In this document: positions 16,901-21,614 of the stretch, in pieces
Numbering within the stretch: the first letter of the stretch is position 1
How the letters are laid out: every line of letters begins with the position of its first letter
Assembly (NCBI GenBank): GCA_026770585.1
Contig: MU646396.1
Coordinates: 149,090-170,703 of the forward strand
Length of the DNA stretch: 21,614 nucleotides
Origin: Baffinella frigidus
Lineage: Eukaryota > Cryptophyceae > Cryptomonadales > Baffinellaceae
Direction of reading: 5' to 3'
The notes under the pieces: generated by a model
What the model saw: only the letters and a program-made list of their open reading frames with translations
Databases searched by the model: none
Told to the model about the DNA's origin: nothing
Program-made: the position numbers and the translations under genes

Positions 16901-18994
16901 GGGCGGGGGATGGTCCTCCTCTTCGCTCGGCCTCACACGGGTTGACTGCCAGACTGTTTTCAGGTTGACATGCTGCGTGATGGGTGCGAACCCGTCAACT
17001 TTGGCGCGGGAAAGAGCCCGGTCTCACCGAATAGGCGAACCCGAAACAACCGCAGTCCGAGGAGCGGATCAACTTTGGAGAGAAGCTTGTGGTTGGGGGC
17101 GCGCCACCTAAGAATAGTCAGCCAACCTGCCCGAGGCTGCGCTAGAAGAACTCGAATCCCGAAGACACCCGTCGAACCCCGACGAACTCGAACCCCAAAG
17201 ACAAACCCGAAACCCCTAAATGCTAACCCCAGACCCGAAATGCGAAAACAGCCGCAGTCGGAGGAGCTGATCAACTCGGGAGAGAACATCGTTGTTGGGG
17301 GTGCCAACCGCTGGGACTTCTCTACGTTCGTTAACTACGACTTCTTCCCCAGCAAGGTGCATTCCGCATTTCTGTTCGAGCCACACGGTGGACTAGGAGG
17401 TTTTCATTATAAAAGGAGTGTCGTCCATTTTCACTTATTTTAACCTTTTTCTGGTAGAACACTGAGCATGTGAACCCCAGATTGTTGGGGTCTTAACAGA
17501 TCTGCAGTCCACCGAGTGGCAAGCTGAATGATTTTCGGTTGTGTTGAAGTTGTTTAAGCCTTGACCAGTTCAATAGAGCTGTTCCGGTAGGGCATGGTCG
17601 TTCTCGATTTGCTGAATTGCCGACTTGGAGATTGCGATTTATACCACGAAACTCGAAACGGTGCGTTTAAAAAACTGTTTACCACCTTGTAAAGTCTTTT
17701 TTTAGTGGAACGATTCCACCATTCTCACCTAAGACTTCTTCCCCAACAATCCCACACAGCGGACTACGAAGCGATTTCGTAAATAACCCGTACAGGAATA
17801 ATCGATGGGACCCTTCGGTAGGCCGTCCGTAGGGACGTGCCTTCGGATGGCCTAACCGATTCTCGAAGGCTGAGGCTGTGTGTGGCAGGATGCTGAAGCG
17901 TGAGGGGGTGTGGTTGGCAGGATCTTCCCATCCTGGTGTACTTCAAGGAGACCCAGACCCCGGAGGCGGTCCGTCCCCTTCAAGCCTGGTTTTGGGGGTT
18001 TGGGGTTCCCATGCCTGCCCTCGCACTTGACTCCGCTGCCTCAATGCTTCGCAAAGTATCTCCACACACCGGCAACCACGGAGCAACTCCGCTGAAAAGC
18101 GTTGTGGTGAGCAGAAGTGGGGCGACGGTCCGGGCAAGTTCGACGACAAGAAGGGCGGCCAGGTCCTGCCTCTCCCTCTCGGATGTCTACCTCTGCCTGC
18201 GTCAATCTGGGCTCCGCGAAATGAGGAGGCCGGAAGTTGATTTGTCTGGTGTGCGGTACAAATTCGTCAACTGGTGGCGTGAAAATAGTCAGCCAACCCA
18301 ACTCAAGCAGAGCCAGTCCCTCTCGGACTTCCACCATATGTCCCGCGTGTTTGAACTGGCAGAAACTGCAAACCCTAAACCCTAAACCCTAAACCCTGAA
18401 CCCTAAACTCTTAACCTCAAACCCTAAACACTAAACACTTCACCCTAAACCCTAAACCCTCACCCCTAACCCCTTCAACCCTCAACCCTGAACCCTAAAC
18501 CCTAAACCATAAACCCTAAACCCTGAACCATAAACCCTAAACCCTAAACCCTAAACCCAAAACCCAAAACCCTAAACCCTGAACCCTAAACCCTAAACCC
18601 TAAACCCCAAACCCTGAATCATAAACCCTAAACCCTGAACCCCAAACCCTGAACCCTAAACCCGGAACCCGGAACTCTGAACCCTGAACCCCAAACCCTC
18701 AACCCTAAAACCTAAAACCTAAAACCTAAACCCTTAAGCATAAACCATGAACCCTAAACCCTAAACCCTAAAGCCTAAACCCCAAAACCCTAAACCCTAA
18801 AACCCCAACCCCAAACCCCACACACCCAATCCCAAACCAGACCATCTTTTCCCCGGCGATCCCAAACCCCCTAAACGCTACACCCGAAACCCCGAACGCA
18901 GATCCACTTTTTCCCGGCGATCTGCAACGTGGAGCAGCTCAACGATCTCTTCATCGCCAAGGGCGTGCCTTCCGAGCGCTACAACCCCAAGTAG
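13909..18994 (+). CDS. Plastid-targeted DUF3119-family membrane protein (nine exons, complete)
   Basis: Exons 13909-14006, 14107-14218, 15139-15187, 15958-16031, 16617-16676, 17252-17356, 17921-17968, 18115-18162 and 18902-18994 join in frame to 228 residues ending in TAG. Residues 1-19 are signal-peptide-like (MANLLLLALS). Then PATAFLAP puts a Phe at the predicted cleavage point, as in ochrophyte-type plastid presequences, and an Ala/Arg/Ser-rich transit segment runs to about residue 68. The mature part starts VIIQEDFRLAAVFL, with two hydrophobic segments (about 78-93 and 99-111), then TTKIRFALDDTAFEL, NRWDFSTFVNYDFFPSK, DLPILVYFKETQTPE, KWGDGPGKFDD and IHFFPAICNVEQLNDLF. These match what I know of the cyanobacterial/plastid DUF3119 family, whose function is uncharacterised, and a thylakoid or plastid-envelope location is likely. 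Exons 48-112 bases long sit among introns of up to 920 bases filled with repeats. Confidence 0.85.
15203..15508 (+). repeat. CCCTAAA-type array with GGAACAC/CCCGGAAC variants (intron 3 of the DUF3119 gene)
   Basis: It starts about 15 bases after the donor at 15188. The middle third is (CC)CGGAAC and CACGGAA units, the outer parts CCCTAAA and ACTAAAC units. C-rich on the sense strand. Confidence 0.9.
15722..15825 (+). pseudogene. Two short copies of the 5' edge of exon 15958-16031
   Basis: Segments near 15726-15750 (CAGGGCTGGGGCCGGTGGC) and 15800-15822 (GTGGGCAGGGCTGGGGCTTC) repeat the real acceptor edge GCGGGCAG|GGCTGGGGCTGG. The preceding GGTGCGGT is also repeated. Shorter and less certain than the SET-gene copies. 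Confidence 0.55.
16444..16890 (+). repeat. CCCTAAA-type arrays on both sides of exon 16617-16676
   Basis: Interrupted CCCTAAA/CCCTAAC units are at 16444-16610, and a denser array with CCTAAAA and CCCGAAA blocks at 16683-16890. The 60-base exon is a small island of unique sequence between them, with the second array beginning 7 bases after its donor. Confidence 0.9.
16964..17030 (+). mobile_element. MITE-like family F, copy 3
   Basis: GTTGACATGCTGCGTGATGG, then AACCCGTCAACTTTGGCGCG and GGAAAGAGCCCGGTCTCACC, as in the core at 6546-6668. It lies directly upstream of the exon copy at 17046-17106. Confidence 0.65.
17046..17106 (+). pseudogene. Decayed copy of the start of exon 17252-17356
   Basis: CAACCGCAGTCCGAGGAGCG and GATCAACTTTGGAGAGAAG then GTGGTTGGGGGCGC align with the real exon start (CAGCCGCAGTCGGAGGAGCT) for about 60 bases. 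The reading frame is kept (PQSEERINFGEKLVVGG against PQSEELINSGENIVVGG). Confidence 0.8.
17757..17862 (+). repeat. Dispersed repeat family H, copy 4
   Basis: CAGCGGACTACGAAGCGATT, GATGGGACCCTTCGGTAGGC and GGCCTAACCGATTCTCG align with 10673-10800. It lies in the intron before exon 17921-17968. Confidence 0.75.
18190..18314 (+). mobile_element. MITE-like family F, copy 4, just after the donor of exon 18115-18162
   Basis: It begins CTCTGCCTGCGTCAATCTGG and ends AAGCAGAG, with the family core GTTGATTTGTCTGGTGTGCG, GTACAAATTCGTCAACTGGT. Its left end is under 30 bases from the donor, like copy 1 in the membrane-protein gene. Its termini resemble family B. Confidence 0.7.
18368..18840 (+). repeat. 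Large CCCTAAA-type telomere-like array (last intron of the DUF3119 gene)
   Basis: About 470 bases of CCCTAAA units with CCCTGAA, CCATAAA, CCCCAAA and CCTAAAA variants, sense strand C-rich. It begins about 50 bases after family F copy 4 and occupies most of the intron. Confidence 0.95.
18836..18867 (+). pseudogene. Partial copy of the 5' edge of the last DUF3119 exon
   Basis: CCAGACCATCTTTTCCCCGG then CGATC repeats the exon start at 18897 (GCAGATCCACTTTTTCCCGG then CGATC) 60 bases upstream. Confidence 0.6.
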
Positions 18995-19009
18995 GCTGCT
19001 TCTCTCTCA

Positions 19010-19345
19010 TTACGCACCCTCTCGCATTAGGCACCCCCCGAGAGACCTGGTCTCTCTTACTAGGCACCCGAGAGAGTAGGCGAGGGAGAGTAGGCGTGGA
19101 CGCTGTTCTGCAACACCCGAGACACTGTCATCGCATGGGCACAAGTGATGTCTGGAGAGTGAGCGATTGAGGAACAACGATCTCTTCAGCGCCAAGGACG
19201 TGCCGTCCGAGCGTTACAACCCCAAGTAGGCTTCCTCTCTTACGTAAGAGAGAACGAGACCTGGTTTGCTACCATCATGCCCGTCCGATCGCTACATCCC
19301 CAAAAATGTGGGGGGGTAGCCCAAATATGTGGGGGGGTAGCCTCA
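19010..19345. repeat. Short tandem and palindromic repeats downstream of the DUF3119 gene
   Basis: Includes the hairpin GAGAGACCTGGTCTCTC (19039-19055), recurring TTAGGCACCC/CTAGGCACCC and GAGAGTAGGCG units, and two copies of AATGTGGGGGGGTAGCC near 19302-19342. Exon copies are interspersed. Confidence 0.6.
19173..19306 (+). pseudogene. Two decayed copies of the 3' end of the last DUF3119 exon, including the stop codon
   Basis: Bases 19173-19232 repeat the final 54 coding bases and the TAG (NDLFSAKDVPSERYNPK against NDLFIAKGVPSERYNPK), plus the GGCT following. A shorter piece at 19279-19304 (CCCGTCCGATCGCTACATCC) matches only the last codons. Both lie downstream of the true stop, so they are outside the mRNA coding part. 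Confidence 0.85.
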
Positions 19346-19635
19346 TGAGAGAGAAGATACCTAGCATGGTAACGGCACGGCGCGATACACCCCCCCCGCG
19401 GCGGAGGCTTGGTGAAGCTACTCTGCGCAGCTATGGCTGGATTGCCGCGCTTTGGGTGGTGAATGTGTTGTTCTGGGGACCCTCTCTACGTGCGCTGGAC
19501 CCACCAGGAGTACACACTTCTGCCCAACGGGATTGCTCCATCGATCATTGATGTGTAACCACAAATTCACACTGCGACAAAACTGCGCCTACCACCTCAC
19601 AACCTAGGAACCTAGGACCTATCCTACGTTCAAAT

Positions 19636-19890
19636 GTGCCCCGTGCGCCGCTGGCTCCTCCGCGTCGCAGTCACGCGATGTGCACGCATTGTATGTACCC
19701 AACAACACACCATCGCAAGTGCTGCGTTGCAAAGTGCGAGGAACGGTGCGTGCACAACGTACACCGCGCCACCCTCGAACCCAACGCAGATGGCTGCGCC
19801 GTGGCACCGGATGTTGATGGTCTGCGGCGCCTTGAAGCACACACTTACACAAAACCAAGTTGCTTTCATGGAATCCTAAGTCGTCCTGAG
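19636..19890 (+). other. Cys/His-rich open frame, possible zinc-finger remnant
   Basis: The frame reads AMCTHCMYPTTHHRKCCVAK then CEERCVHNVH, giving C-x2-C-x9-CC-x3-C-x3-C-x4-H. This is reminiscent of metal-binding ribbons, including those on some transposases, but I cannot assign a family. No catalytic domain is nearby. Part of the segment (19794-19830) recurs inverted at 20194-20230. Confidence 0.25.
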
Positions 19891-20230
19891 TGAATTCTGA
19901 GTTGTTGTCACTGCCACGCCAGATTGGAGGAGGGGGTTGGATGTATTAACCCGAATGCGGATACCGGCGTGAACTTTTGAAAACCTTGCCCTGAGGAGGA
20001 ATTGACTTTTGGCGACCCCTTCCAAGAATCTGTCTTGGTGAATCATGGGTCGTCGTGAGTGAATTTTGATAGTTGGCACAGCCGGGGGCAGCGTGCAGAC
20101 CTTGCCTCCGACGCAGACAGCTGTCAAAAAGCACGGCGCGTCCGTGGCGAGGAGAAGCGCGGGGTGTCCGTCGCAGCGCGCGGTGCTGTGTGTGCGCCGC
20201 AGACCAACAGCATCCGATGCCACGGCGCGC
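19794..20230. repeat. Inverted pair of about 37-base arms 363 bases apart
   Basis: GCTGCGCCGTGGCACCGGAT followed by GTTGATGGTCTGCGGCGCC at 19794-19830 is the near reverse complement of 20194-20230 (GCGCCGCAGACCAACAGCAT then CCGATGCCACGGCGCGC). The interior includes repeat family A copy 3. Confidence 0.65.
19975..20045 (-). repeat. Dispersed repeat family A, copy 3
   Basis: On the minus strand: AGATTCTTGGAAGGGGTCGC, CAAAAGTCAATTCC, then GGTTTTCAAAAGTTCACGCC. Same order as copies at 183-262 and 10829-10905. Confidence 0.7.
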
Positions 20231-20278
20231 CACCTCCCGTCGCCAAAAATCGACTTTTTGGTCCTTTGGGTTTCAATT

Positions 20279-20329
20279 TCTCCCAACAGATGCCAACGAA
20301 ACGACCTTCCGTAGGATCCTAGAAAGGAC
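20279..20329 (+). repeat. Dispersed repeat family E, copy 2
   Basis: CTCCCAACAGATGCCAACGA then CGACCTTCCGTAGGATCCTA and GAAAGGAC, matching 8741-8783. It lies about 85 bases before the start codon at 20414. Confidence 0.65.
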
Positions 20330-20413
20330 TGCGGACTGCTGATGACGCCCAAAAATCGCCCAAAAAGCCCAAAGCCCAAAACGGGGAACTCCGGTCACAA
20401 AATCGAGCGTGAG

Positions 20414-21439
20414 ATGGCGAGATCCCTGCGATGGGGGGCGGTCGTATGCCTGATCCTCTCCGTCGTGGGCGCCGGGGAGTCCGGTGATCCTCCTGCGTGG
20501 TACAACGCCACGTATTCGCGGGTGCGCTACCCTCAGCCAGAGACGAAAACGAGCACTGTGCACCAGGCCAAAAGGATTTTCCGTCGCTGCTAGTGGGCTG
20601 GACGCGTACAGCCCAGAGCGTCCTGTGTGTGCCACGCATCTCGAACACAACAAGGCAAAAGGGGGGGGCACGACCGTGCGTCGCCATGGGGCTGCTCCTT
20701 TCAGCCAAACGCGGGATGCTAAAATTAAAGCGAGGTTGGCGCTCAGGTTCTTGGCGAGTTCCTGGACCGCCGTCTCGCGCCCTACCACGCAGGTCTCTTC
20801 CATGCCCTTACACTTGTCCTCAGCGCTCTGCCCCAGATACCACGCCATGCCGCCACTCAGCAAACCGATGTTCCCATGCTGTGCTTCCCCCCCAGTTCGT
20901 GAGAGCCCCGGTCTCGGCTCTAGTCTCCTACTGTGATGCCCGAACACTAGCAAAGAAAATCCACACGAGGCAGTCACGCTCAGCCTGGGGCCATTTTCCC
21001 GTTCAGTCCACCCTGCTCCGCCTTCTGGCTGAAAGGCACACTCCAAGACTCGCACCGACACCTGCTTTGCCTGCTCTACACGCACGCGCGACTCAGCGCA
21101 TCCTGGGCTGAAAGGCCAGGCGGGATCCCAGCAGGGATCGACAGCGGCTCGGTGAAGCGCGCCATGCGTCTCGGCGGGTGCGCTGACGGCTGCGACCCCC
21201 GCGACACCATGTCGACGCCCGATCCCGTTATTCTTGGCTGGCACGGCGAACCATCACTCGCTCTCCCCCCACTCCCTCTGACCCCACTCCCGCATGCTGA
21301 TGCTTCTGTCATTCTGGGGGGGACTCGCCCCCGAGTGATTGGTCTGTCATTTACTGCTGAACACCAAACACGTGACCCCCAACCTGACGTCGGCAGGTGG
21401 AACACACACTTCCAGATTATCAACGGCTCTGCCTACGCG
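20414..21439 (+). CDS. Secreted or ER protein of unknown family, 5' part (four exons found, 3' partial)
   Basis: Exons 20414-20521, 20896-20932, 21135-21210 and 21397-21439 join in phase (0, 1, 2). Exon 1 encodes a clear signal peptide (MARSLRWGAVVCLILSVVGA, then GESGDPPAWYNATYSR with an N-glycosylation site NAT). Exon 2 gives FVRAPVSALVSY. Exon 3 gives IDSGSVKRAMRLGGCADGCD and PRDT. A split Met codon leads to exon 4, WNTHFQIINGSAYA (again with NGS). Exon 3 has a tandem CAGCAG acceptor, so one residue may be added. The next exons lie beyond the window. The HFQIINGSAY part faintly recalls cupredoxin-type oxidases, but that is too weak to name. Exons 1 and 4 look best. Exon 2 is very short. Confidence 0.5.
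20711..20848 (-). CDS. Candidate antisense first exon inside intron 1 of the secreted-protein gene
   Basis: From an ATG with a strong context (GGCGGCATGGCG) the minus strand reads MAWYLGQSAEDKCKGMEETC then VVGRETAVQELAKNLSANLA for 46 codons with coding-like third positions, up to a possible donor CGC|GTTTGG. I cannot find a convincing second exon, and the flanking minus-strand frame runs through repeats. It may be chance. Confidence 0.25.
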
Positions 21440-21470
21440 GTCCTCGGCGCCCCCCCCCCTTCCCTCTTGC

Positions 21471-21614
21471 ACCCAAAACCCTAGACCCTACACCCTAAAC
21501 CCTAAACCCTACACCCTAAGCCCTAAGCCCTAATCCTAAACCCTAAACCCTAAACCCTAAACCCTAAACCCTAAACCCTAAACCCTAAACCCTAAACCCT
21601 AAACCCTAAACCCT
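21471..21614 (+). repeat. CCCTAAA array at the right window edge
   Basis: Variants (CCCTAGA, CCCTACA, CCCTAAG) give way from about 21533 to perfect CCCTAAA units through the last base. As the plus strand is C-rich, this is not the orientation expected of a chromosome's right-hand telomere, where the plus strand should read TTTAGGG. It starts about 30 bases after the donor at 21440, so it fits an intron of the secreted-protein gene. Confidence 0.9.

Noticed and set aside
20273-21244. 323-codon minus-strand open frame, the longest in the window
   Set aside because: It runs antisense through a clear signal-peptide exon and through repeat family E, and most of its length has no protein-like character. 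Only the 46-codon part at 20711-20848 is kept as a weak candidate.
21471-21614. Chromosome-end telomere
   Set aside because: The plus strand is C-rich at the right edge, which is the opposite of a native right-hand telomere.

Overview
This is nuclear DNA from an intron-rich, GC-rich microalga. No prokaryotic layout is present: coding sequence lies in short exons (37 to 210 bases, two longer) bounded by GT-AG introns, with TTTAGGG/CCCTAAA telomere-type repeats scattered through introns and intergenic DNA. One gene encodes a plastid/cyanobacterial DUF3119-type membrane protein. It starts with a signal-peptide-like stretch, then a Phe at the predicted cleavage site and a transit-peptide-like segment, which is the pattern of complex plastids. 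A secondary-plastid alga (ochrophyte stramenopile, haptophyte or similar) is my inference. I do not claim a species.

Layout from left to right. (1) 332-4230, plus strand: the 3' part of a trithorax/MLL/SET1-type histone H3K4 methyltransferase (FYRC, SET, post-SET), eight exons, 5' end outside the window. (2) 4547-7599, minus strand: a six-exon gene for an unrecognised single-pass membrane, coiled-coil-rich protein. It converges on the SET gene and diverges from the next gene. (3) 7836-8237, plus strand: an intronless gene for a small basic/acidic protein with a PIP-box-like motif and a C-terminal SUMO-interaction-like motif. (4) 8240-12800: gene-poor DNA made of MITE-like inverted-repeat elements (two nested pairs), an 82-bp perfect palindrome, a segmental duplication and telomere-like arrays. 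(5) 12837-13678, minus strand: a probable two-exon gene of unknown function, head-to-head with (6) 13909-18994, plus strand: the nine-exon DUF3119 plastid gene. (7) 19000-20413: degenerate exon copies and dispersed repeats. (8) 20414 to beyond 21439, plus strand: the 5' part of a gene for a secreted or ER protein. The window ends inside a CCCTAAA array.

The most unusual feature is a repeated pattern. Exon edges (the first or last 30 to 60 bases of an exon, often with the splice site) are present as extra, decayed copies in the flanking introns or 3' DNA of three spliced genes, commonly next to telomere-like repeats. Intronic telomere-like arrays almost always carry CCCTAAA on the sense strand, whichever way the gene points. 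Together with MITE families lying in introns, this suggests a locus where introns are being created and enlarged by local exon-edge duplication, transposon insertion and telomere-repeat insertion. All exon models were built by eye from splice sites and reading-frame phase. No search or alignment program was run.
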